NCBI GenBank assembly: GCA_934655835.1
Contig: CAKUHM010000034.1
Location: 1 to 10,800 of the forward strand
From: an uncultured Collinsella sp.
Lineage (GTDB): Bacteria; Actinomycetota; Coriobacteriia; Coriobacteriales; Coriobacteriaceae
DNA: 10,800 nt
Reading direction: 5' to 3'
The notes beneath the pieces are model-generated. The model was not told the origin of the DNA, searched no databases, and saw only the letters and a list, made by a program, of their open reading frames with translations. Below are positions 5,702 to 10,800 of this stretch, piece after piece; the first letter of the stretch is position 1, and each line of letters begins with the position of its first letter. The position numbers and the translations under genes were made by a program.

Positions 5702-5755
5702 GCAAGTTCTTGGTCGCGGGGGCAGGATTTGAACCTACGACCTCCGGGTTATGAG
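5696..5755. repeat. Right direct repeat (att-like), 60 bp, copy 2 of 2
   Basis: Partner of 24-83: 54 identical bases, then one mismatch and five more matches. It covers the terminator edge, the tRNA 3' end, T arm and anticodon loop of the intact tRNA, so this copy is the one that completes a working gene. Confidence 0.8.
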
Positions 5756-5787
5756 CCCGGCGAGCTACCAGACTGCTCCACCCCGCA
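5711..5787 (-). tRNA. Initiator tRNA-fMet (anticodon CAT)
   Basis: The 77-nt cloverleaf folds fully: 7-bp acceptor, 4-bp D stem (GAGC/GCTC), anticodon stem CCGGG/CCCGG around CTCATAA, 5-bp T stem with TTCAAAT loop, discriminator A and encoded CCA. Three consecutive G-C pairs next to the anticodon loop and a D arm reading AGCAGTCTGGTAGCTC identify the initiator rather than the elongator Met tRNA. The first base pair is U1-G72, a weak pair, whereas bacterial initiators usually have a C1-A72 mismatch; either way the end is not Watson-Crick paired, as formylation requires. It starts translation with formyl-methionine. The gene doubles as the island integration site, and its 3' half has been restored by the element. 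Confidence 0.95.
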
Positions 5788-5818
5788 ATGTCTGGGCACC
5801 TCATGTGCGCAAGAAAGA

Positions 5819-5847
5819 ATATTACGCGGGAGTTCGGTAAACGGCAA
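5819..5847 (-). promoter_or_regulatory. Promoter of tRNA-fMet
   Basis: On the minus strand TTGCCG (5847-5842) and TAATAT (5824-5819) are separated by exactly 17 nt, a near-consensus sigma-70-type promoter. Transcription would start about 25 nt before the tRNA 5' end. The truncated tRNA copy at 39-83 lacks any equivalent. Confidence 0.72.
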
Positions 5848-5982
5848 GGAAAATCTCGTAGAGCATAATTCCTTCATATTTATATCTTTCAGCCCATGTG
5901 TCCCCGTAAACGAATCGCAGCCCAACGCCGGCGGCGCGTATACAATGGTGCGCGTCCTTTTACGCCAAAACCGGGAGTAGAC

Positions 5983-6756
5983 ATGCTGCTCGCTATCGAT
6001 ATGGGAAATACGCAGACGGCCATGGGTCTGTTTGACGGAGACGAGCTGGTGCAGTCGTGGCGCATGCCCACCGACCGCTCCTATACCGCCGACGAGATTC
6101 ACGTGCGTCTGATGGGCTTCTTTAAGATGTACGACCTCTCGCTCGATACGGTCGACGCGATCGCCTTTGCCGGCGTGGTGCCGCAGCTCTCGCGTGAGTG
6201 GCACGCCGTGGCCGACCGCATCGCGGCGGACGCCATCGTCATCGGCCCGCAGACGGCAGCCGTGACCAAGCTGCGCGCGGCACGTCCCCAGGCCGCGGGC
6301 GCCGACCGCGTCGCCAACGCCGTCGCCGCCGAGACCTTCTACGGCGCGCCGGCGATCGTGGTGGACTTTGGCACCGCGACCAATATCGACGTTATCGACG
6401 AGGACGGCTACTACATTGGCGGAGCGATCGCGCCGGGCATCCGCATCTCCATGGACGCGCTCGCCGCCCGCGCAGCCAAACTCGCGAGCGTTCCGCTCGA
6501 GGCGCCCGAGCACGCCATCGGCCGCGATACCGAGGAGTGTATCAAGGTCGGCGCCGTAACGGGTGCCGCTGCCATGGCCGAGGGCCTGGTCGCGCGCATG
6601 AAACGCGAGCTGGGGCGCGAGGACGCCACCGTCATCGCCACGGGTGGCCTCGCCAGCATCGTCGCCGGTTCGACCGACGCCTTCGACGTGGTCGACGGCC
6701 AGCTCACCATCAAGGGCATCTGCGAAATCTACCGCCGCATGCAGGAGCTGGAGTAA
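5983..6756 (+). CDS. coaX: Type III pantothenate kinase
   Basis: Catalyses the first step of coenzyme A synthesis, ATP-dependent phosphorylation of pantothenate, in the cytoplasm. The 257 residues match the usual CoaX length. The ASKHA-fold motifs are in order: DMGNTQT (Asp6, phosphate loop), GADR (Asp108, catalytic base region), DFGTAT (128-133, adenosine/phosphate binding) and GGAIAPGI. After DFGTAT the residue is Asn134 where Thr is common. ATG 5983 is preferred to upstream in-frame starts because GGGAG lies 5 nt before it and the protein begins right at the first conserved strand. A TATACAAT about 40 nt upstream could be a -10, but no clear -35 accompanies it. It is the first gene of the GC-rich core block and stands alone, convergent with the biotin-ligase-like gene. 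Confidence 0.94.
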   Translation: MLLAIDMGNTQTAMGLFDGDELVQSWRMPTDRSYTADEIHVRLMGFFKMYDLSLDTVDAIAFAGVVPQLSREWHAVADRIAADAIVIGPQTAAVTKLRAARPQAAGADRVANAVAAETFYGAPAIVVDFGTATNIDVIDEDGYYIGGAIAPGIRISMDALAARAAKLASVPLEAPEHAIGRDTEECIKVGAVTGAAAMAEGLVARMKRELGREDATVIATGGLASIVAGSTDAFDVVDGQLTIKGICEIYRRMQELE

Positions 6757-6861
6757 GGCAAACGAAGTCGAGGCTCGACAATCATCCGCTAACCCTATTC
6801 TTCAAAGCTGAATTATTTTCATTTTTGAGGAATAGAAGCGAGGCAACCCCCCGTCACGCAA

Positions 6862-6895
6862 GAAGCCCTTCCCGGCGCTGACCGAGGAGGGCTTC
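6862..6895. terminator. Terminator-like hairpin between coaX and the biotin-ligase-like gene
   Basis: GAAGCCCT (6862-6869) pairs exactly with AGGGCTTC (6888-6895) around an 18-nt loop that can shorten the stem further. T-rich but interrupted sequence follows on the plus side. It sits in the middle of the convergent intergenic gap, so it may serve coaX and the minus-strand run. Confidence 0.6.
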
Positions 6896-6928
6896 GTTGT
6901 CATCGTTATCTTTGCGAGCGGACCCGTA

Positions 6929-7630
6929 CTACAGCCCGCGGATGCGCACGGCCTCGGGCGGAAACTCTTGCTCGCCGGCGTCGGTCTTGATGGTCGCTCG
7001 ACCCCAGATGTCCAGGCCTGCAAACACGCCCACTGCGAGCGGCAGACCGTTGGGCGATACCGCCGCGACCTGGCGACCCAGCAGCGGCACCATATCGAAG
7101 TACTCGCCCAGCACCGGAGCCAGCGGGCCGGCGGCGCCCTGCGGCGTGTTCGCGACAACCGCCCAGGCGTCAACGCGGGTGAGCACCGCCGCCGCCAGCG
7201 CCTCGACCAGCGCCTCATCGGCCATATCAACGCCAAGCTCGCCGAGCGCCGCGCGCTCAATATCAACCGTCACCGTGGCAAACATGCCCGCAGCACCGGC
7301 GCCACCGTTGACGGCAACACGCGCGAGCGACGTCTCAAACGCCGGCGCGCCGCACACGATGTCACTCGGCCACTGAATGCCCACCTTGCCGGCAAGGCCC
7401 AGCCCCGGCATCGAAGCCGTGCCCACGAGCGCGTCCATCATGCCCATCGCGGTCACAAACGGCAGGCCATGGAAGGCATGCATGTTCACATCCGGGCGCA
7501 CGACCAGCGAAAACGTCAGCGATGCGTCGCCCGCGCTCCACGCGCACCAGCCCGCGGACACGCCCTCGCGACCCGCGTCGCGCGCGGCATCGAGCTCGGT
7601 GCCAGCGGCAACAGCATTCATCTCAATCAT
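6929..7630 (-). CDS. Divergent biotin-protein ligase (BirA)-like protein lacking catalytic motifs
   Basis: The 233 residues resemble the catalytic and C-terminal domains of biotin-protein ligases: SLTFSLVVRP (around 38-47), GLPFVTAMGMMDAL, QWPSD (86-90) where the family has KWPND, and a C-terminal SH3-like piece with GVFAGLDIWGR and then EFPPEAVRIR. There is no N-terminal DNA-binding domain. Key motifs are missing. The glycine/arginine biotinyl-AMP loop (GRGRxGR) is absent, the Lys of KWPND is Gln and the Asn is Ser, and no KLAGIL or GxGIN block follows. It may therefore be inactive as a ligase or act on something else. It starts directly after the FolP-FolK stop (TAG immediately followed by ATG), so its translation is probably coupled; an in-frame ATG three codons later is an alternative. 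A true BirA would be needed elsewhere. Confidence 0.65.
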   Translation of the reverse strand: MIEMNAVAAGTELDAARDAGREGVSAGWCAWSAGDASLTFSLVVRPDVNMHAFHGLPFVTAMGMMDALVGTASMPGLGLAGKVGIQWPSDIVCGAPAFETSLARVAVNGGAGAAGMFATVTVDIERAALGELGVDMADEALVEALAAAVLTRVDAWAVVANTPQGAAGPLAPVLGEYFDMVPLLGRQVAAVSPNGLPLAVGVFAGLDIWGRATIKTDAGEQEFPPEAVRIRGL

Positions 7631-9370
7631 CTACATACGCCCCAATTCGCCCACGATATGGCCCACGCGGTCCTCGGGCTCCTTGACCTCGACGCCGTTG
7701 TAGCGGAAGAACCGCGCCGGATCGTGCATCAGGTCCTCGAGCGGTACCAGCACAAAGTCGCGCTCGCCAATGAGCGGATGCGGCAGGCGCAGCTTTTTGC
7801 CGCCGTGAGTCTCGCCGTCCATCCACAGCAGGTCCAAGTCGATGGTGCGCGGGCCGTTGGCCTTGGCCTTTTTGGAACGGTCGCGGCCCAGCTCGGCCTC
7901 GATCTTCATAAGCTCGTCGAGCAGCACCAGCGGCGCCAGCTCGGTCTTAATCTCGATGACGGCGTTAGCGAACGCGTCCTGGCGCGTCTCGTAGGCCGGC
8001 TCGCTCTCGTAGATGCGAGAACAGTTGGACACGCAGGTGAGCGGAATCTCGGCGATCATGTCGCGCGCGGCGCGGATGTTGTCACAGCGATGCCCCAGGT
8101 TGGAGCCCACGGCCACAAACGCACGGCGCGGCTGCGGCTTGGCGACGGCCCAGTAACCGTTCAGAAACTGCGCAAAGCCGGCGACGTCGTGCACGCGCAC
8201 GATGTTGGCGCCGGCCTGGATGGCACCCAGGCACACGCCAAACGTGGCGGCATCGCGCGCGGCGGCCTCGGTCACACCCGAGACGGCACCCACAAAGCGC
8301 TTGCGCGACACGGCGCACATGAGCGGATAGCCCAGCGATGCCATCTTGGCGGTCTCGCGCTGGATGACGATGTCCTCGTTGGCCGTCTTGCCAAAGCCCG
8401 GACCGGGATCGATGCAGATGCGGTCGCGCGACACGCCGGCGTGGATGAGCGCGCGGGCCTGGTCGGAAAGGAAGCCCATAACACGGCGCATGATGGGCGC
8501 CGAATCGGGCAGGGTGAAGCGACGGAGCTGTGAGGTGGGCACATACGCCTCCTCGCGGCGGGCGCTACGGCGCATCATGGCGGCCAGGTGGTCGTTGGGT
8601 TCCGGTGTTGCCTCGGCGGGTGCAGGCGTGGCCTCGGGCGCGGCGGCGTCGGCGGCAGGGGCGACCTGCTCGGCGGCCGACGCCTCCTGCTCGGCTGCGG
8701 ACTCGGGCGCGGGCTCCGGGTCGCCAAACGGCAGCGAGGGCTGCACCACGCCACCCGGAAGCTTGGCCTCCGCCTTGGGTTCGCCCAGCAACTTGCCGCG
8801 ACGGCGGCGAGCCGGCTTCTCGGCCTCGCGCGCGGCCTCGGCAGCCGCCTCGCGCGCCTTCTCGGCAACAAACGCCGCGGCCGAGGTATCGAGCTGCACC
8901 GTCGCGTGCGTGCGTGCGGGAGCAGCGACCTCGCCGGCATGCATCACGATGACGCCGCAAGTGCTCGTCTTAACAAACTCGACCATCTTGGGGTCGGTGA
9001 AGCCCGTCACATCGTTGACGATCGAGGCGCCGCAGCGCACGGCCGCCTTGGCAACCGCCACATGACGCGTGTCGATCGAGACGATGGCGCCCTCCTTGGC
9101 CAGTGCGCGCACCACGGGCAGCACGCGGCGGGCCTCCTCGTCGGGGTTGACCGGGGTAAAGCCGGGACGCGTGGACTCGCCGCCCACATCGATAATGTCG
9201 GCACCGGCGTCGAGCATCGCCAAGCCGTACTCAATCGCGGCATCCGGGTCGAAGTGCTCGCCGCCATCGCTAAACGAATCGGGCGTCACGTTGAGGACGC
9301 CCATGATGCGCGGACGGTCAAAGCTGAGCTCGTACTTTCCGCACCGCCATGTCTTGCTATCGTTCGCCAT
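7631..9370 (-). CDS. folP-folK: FolP-FolK fusion: dihydropteroate synthase / HPPK with an internal low-complexity insertion
   Basis: Bifunctional folate enzyme, 579 residues. FolK (about 416-579) makes 6-hydroxymethyl-dihydropterin pyrophosphate; FolP (about 1-410) joins it to p-aminobenzoate. DHPS marks: MGVLNVTPDSFSDGG (23-37), GADIIDVGGESTRPG (56-70), SIDT (98-101), VND (118-120), MH (143-144), DPGPGFGKT (from Asp321) and SRK (355-357). HPPK marks: GSNLG (422-426), the dinucleotide-metal GPRTIDLD (506-513, Asp511 and Asp513), and LPHP. Between MH144 and the Asp321 motif lie roughly 175 residues instead of a few tens. The extra piece (about 148-280) is rich in Ala, Pro and Glu and likely disordered. 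ATG 9370 follows AGGAGG by 6 nt; upstream in-frame codons lack such a site. It lies downstream of the sirtuin gene and overlaps nothing. Confidence 0.93.
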   Translation of the reverse strand: MANDSKTWRCGKYELSFDRPRIMGVLNVTPDSFSDGGEHFDPDAAIEYGLAMLDAGADIIDVGGESTRPGFTPVNPDEEARRVLPVVRALAKEGAIVSIDTRHVAVAKAAVRCGASIVNDVTGFTDPKMVEFVKTSTCGVIVMHAGEVAAPARTHATVQLDTSAAAFVAEKAREAAAEAAREAEKPARRRRGKLLGEPKAEAKLPGGVVQPSLPFGDPEPAPESAAEQEASAAEQVAPAADAAAPEATPAPAEATPEPNDHLAAMMRRSARREEAYVPTSQLRRFTLPDSAPIMRRVMGFLSDQARALIHAGVSRDRICIDPGPGFGKTANEDIVIQRETAKMASLGYPLMCAVSRKRFVGAVSGVTEAAARDAATFGVCLGAIQAGANIVRVHDVAGFAQFLNGYWAVAKPQPRRAFVAVGSNLGHRCDNIRAARDMIAEIPLTCVSNCSRIYESEPAYETRQDAFANAVIEIKTELAPLVLLDELMKIEAELGRDRSKKAKANGPRTIDLDLLWMDGETHGGKKLRLPHPLIGERDFVLVPLEDLMHDPARFFRYNGVEVKEPEDRVGHIVGELGRM

Positions 9371-9388
9371 GAACATCCTCCTAAAATG

Positions 9389-9422
9389 CCCGCGCCGCCG
9401 CGCTCGGGCGCCGGCGGCGGGG
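9389..9422 (-). terminator. GC-rich hairpin in the folP-folK leader (terminator or attenuator)
   Basis: CCCGC-GCCGCCG pairs with CGGCGGCGGGG over 11 bp with one bulged base and an 11-nt loop. Read on the minus strand it is followed by a short ATTTTA and then the Shine-Dalgarno of folP-folK. It could end the sirtuin transcript or act as an attenuator if transcription starts at the promoter proposed at 9445-9475. The U-tract is short, so function is uncertain. Confidence 0.35.
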
Positions 9423-9444
9423 TCGCTTTGCAATCAGTCTTTCT

Positions 9445-9475
9445 ATTGTATCCGCGCACGCGGGCTAGAACGCAA
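9445..9475 (-). promoter_or_regulatory. Weak candidate promoter for folP-folK
   Basis: On the minus strand TACAAT (9450-9445) is a good -10, with TTGCGT (9475-9470) 19 nt upstream, overlapping the sirtuin stop. The long spacer makes it weak. It would give folP-folK a start separate from the sirtuin gene. Confidence 0.35.
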
Positions 9476-10217
9476 ACGCGGCCGCGATGTCGCAAGAAAT
9501 CAGCAGGTCGGCATTTGCGTCCTGATCGGTAGGCGCCAGATTGCAAATGGCCAGCGTATCGCCGGCAAAGTAGTGCGTGAGGCCCGCCGCCGGATACACC
9601 ACGAGCGAGGTCCCGCCCACAATGAGGGCATCGGCCGCGGCGATGGCGGCAACGGCGCCGGTGAGCACGCGCTCGTCGAGCGGCTCCTCGTAGAGCACCA
9701 CATCGGGCTTGATGCGCCCGCCGCACGCGGGGCACACGGGCACGCCCTCGGCGTCCTCGTGCTCGCGGGCGCAGATCCACTCGGCGCTGTAGACCGTGCC
9801 ACACGTCTGGCAAATGTTGCGACGGACCGAGCCGTGCAGCTCGAACACGCGCCGCGAGCCGGCCATCTGATGCAAGCCGTCGATGTTTTGCGTCACCACG
9901 GCATCGAGCTTGCCGGCGCGCTCCAGCTCGGCCAGCTTGGTGTGACAGCGGTTGGGCTTGGCGCCGAGCGCAATCATCTTGGTGCGGTAAAAATCGAAGA
10001 ACTCGGCCGGGTGCGCCTCGTAAAAGCTGTGCGAGAGCATGGTCTCGGGCGGATAAGCGAACTGCTGGTGATACAGGCCGTCCACGCTGCGGAAATCGGG
10101 GATGCCGCTCGCCGTGGAAACGCCCGCGCCACCAAAAAACACTACATGGTTATGGGTTTCGAACAACTCCGCCAGCGCGGCGGAGGCTTGCTTGGGATCC
10201 GATATTGCCTGCGTCAT
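9465..10217 (-). CDS. cobB: NAD-dependent protein deacylase, Sir2 family
   Basis: Cytoplasmic sirtuin that removes acetyl groups from lysines while consuming NAD+, yielding nicotinamide and O-acetyl-ADP-ribose. The 250 residues carry GAGVSTASGIPDFR (30-43, NAD binding), TQNID (109-113), the catalytic His128 in ELHGS, a zinc ribbon of Cys136/Cys139 and Cys162/Cys165, and GTSLVVYPAA near the end. The pattern is close to the bacterial class-U type exemplified by Thermotoga Sir2. I do not see the Tyr/Arg pair that follows the NAD motif in SIRT5-like desuccinylases, so deacetylation is the likelier activity. ATG 10217 is preceded by GGAGG at a good distance. It is divergent from the exonuclease gene and lies upstream of folP-folK on the same strand with a 94-nt gap. 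Confidence 0.94.
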   Translation of the reverse strand: MTQAISDPKQASAALAELFETHNHVVFFGGAGVSTASGIPDFRSVDGLYHQQFAYPPETMLSHSFYEAHPAEFFDFYRTKMIALGAKPNRCHTKLAELERAGKLDAVVTQNIDGLHQMAGSRRVFELHGSVRRNICQTCGTVYSAEWICAREHEDAEGVPVCPACGGRIKPDVVLYEEPLDERVLTGAVAAIAAADALIVGGTSLVVYPAAGLTHYFAGDTLAICNLAPTDQDANADLLISCDIAAAFAF

Positions 10218-10234
10218 ACGTGTCCTCCGTCCGT

Positions 10235-10251
10235 GCCGCCGGAGCGGCGGC
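10235..10251. other. GC hairpin in the sirtuin / exonuclease divergent region
   Basis: GCCGCCG and CGGCGGC form a perfect 7-bp stem around GAG, 18 nt from the sirtuin start. It has no U-tract, so it is not an obvious terminator. It may be a 5' leader structure or an operator. I found no convincing promoter pair in this 113-nt gap. Confidence 0.3.
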
Positions 10252-10330
10252 GGTCACACCGTCGCCCGCGGGGCCCGTCTCGCCCCTGTTGCGTTAATCT
10301 TAAGCCTGCCAACCCCGTCGAAAGGACACC

Positions 10331-10800
10331 ATGCCTCAGACTTATACCTTTGCCTCGTGGAACGTTAACGGCCTGCGCGCCGTGCTCAAAAAGGACCCGA
10401 GCTTTACCCAGATCGCGCAGGAACTCGATGTCGATATCCTGGCGTTGCAAGAAACCAAACTGCAAGAAGGCCAGGTCGACATCGACCTGCCCGGTTATCA
10501 CCAAACCTGGAGCTACGCCGAGCGCAAGGGCTACTCGGGCACCGCGGTCTTTAGCCGCCAGGAACCGCTGCGCGTGCTGCATGCCGACGCGCTGCTGCCC
10601 TACGCCAGCGAAGGCAAGGCTGCCGAGCTTGTTGCCCAAGCCGCAACCGAGGGCCGCGTCTGCGCGCTGGAGTTCGACAAGTTTTGGTTTGTCGACGTCT
10701 ATACGCCTAACGCCCAAAACGAGCTCGCCCGCATCGACGTGCGCATGGCATGGGACGATGCCTACCGCGGCTTTTTGACAGGCCTCGAGCGCGAGACCGG
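10331..10800 (+). CDS. xth: Exodeoxyribonuclease III (AP endonuclease), truncated by the window end
   Basis: DNA-repair enzyme of the exonuclease III/APE1 family that cleaves at abasic sites and trims 3' ends. Only the first 156 codons are visible, so the gene is cut by the window edge and not broken. Motifs in order are WNVNGLRA (10-17, Asn11), LALQETK (37-43, metal-binding Glu41), GYSGTAVFSR, and DVYTPNAQNELARIDVRMAW (pattern as in ExoA-type members). The catalytic Asp and His pair lies beyond the end. ATG 10331 is supported by AAAGGA just upstream and by the protein starting a few residues before the first strand. It diverges from the sirtuin gene. Confidence 0.93.
   Translation, partial: MPQTYTFASWNVNGLRAVLKKDPSFTQIAQELDVDILALQETKLQEGQVDIDLPGYHQTWSYAERKGYSGTAVFSRQEPLRVLHADALLPYASEGKAAELVAQAATEGRVCALEFDKFWFVDVYTPNAQNELARIDVRMAWDDAYRGFLTGLERET

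Larger units (their letters stand above)
4924..5710. other. Right island margin: no intact gene
   Basis: Between rpiR and the tRNA there are about 790 bases without an intact gene. They hold the rpiR leader, two minus-strand coding remnants (4967-5146 and 5112-5470), a tandem 9-bp repeat (5494-5511), inverted repeats (5535-5556 AAACTCC/GGAGTTT and 5560-5582 CGGTC/GACCG), a tandem 11-bp repeat (5632-5653) and the tRNA terminator. An integrase gene would be expected next to the intact tRNA, but I see none, not even a recognisable fragment with the catalytic R..HxxR..Y signature. The area appears to be eroded mobile-element or defence-gene DNA. Confidence 0.6.

Noticed and set aside
6968..8533. 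Long plus-strand open frame (521 codons) opposite the biotin-ligase-like and folP-folK genes
   Set aside because: It is a shadow created by GC-rich codon bias: it is antisense to two genes with clear motifs, is rich in Arg/His/Ala and has no recognisable domain.
10235..10251. GC hairpin considered as a terminator for the sirtuin or exonuclease gene
   Set aside because: It lies at the 5' ends of two divergent genes and has no U-tract on either side.
9069..10778. Plus-strand open frame of 569 codons across folP-folK, sirtuin and exonuclease genes
   Set aside because: It overlaps three well-supported genes in wrong frames and shows only low-complexity composition.

Overview
The window looks like chromosome from a gut Coriobacteriia, probably Collinsella or a close relative. 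This rests on the GC-rich, strongly biased codon use of the right half and on gene style; no marker gene proves it. A second, less GC-rich block fills the left half, and its edges are marked by a duplicated piece of a tRNA gene.

Left block (about 24-5755). An intact initiator tRNA gene (fMet, minus strand, 5711-5787) has its own promoter and terminator at the right end. A second copy of its 3' half (39-83), with no 5' half, lies at the left end. The two copies share 60 bp with one mismatch (24-83 and 5696-5755), breaking off in the anticodon loop. This is the usual footprint of a tRNA-targeting integrative element, so 84-5710 reads as a roughly 5.6-kb genomic island. No integrase is visible. 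The two margins (84-752 and 4924-5710) hold only gene remnants, a 20-bp palindrome and short tandem repeats.

The island cargo is an alpha-glucoside (maltose-like) utilisation locus: a PTS EIICB permease, a small unrecognised two-helix membrane protein, and a GlvA-type GH4 6-phospho-alpha-glucosidase, all on the plus strand. An RpiR-family phosphosugar-responsive regulator converges on them from the minus strand across a shared bidirectional terminator. The permease would import and phosphorylate the disaccharide, and the GH4 enzyme would split it to glucose and glucose-6-phosphate. No EIIA is encoded here, so it must come from elsewhere in the genome.

Right block (about 5788-10800) is GC-rich core chromosome: coaX (type III pantothenate kinase, plus). 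Convergent to it is a minus-strand run of sirtuin deacetylase, a FolP-FolK fusion, and a biotin-protein-ligase-like protein that starts right after the FolK stop. The window ends in a truncated exonuclease III gene (plus), divergent from the sirtuin. Two things stand out: the DHPS half of FolP-FolK carries a large Ala/Pro/Glu-rich insertion inside its catalytic barrel, and the biotin-ligase-like protein lacks the signature catalytic motifs.
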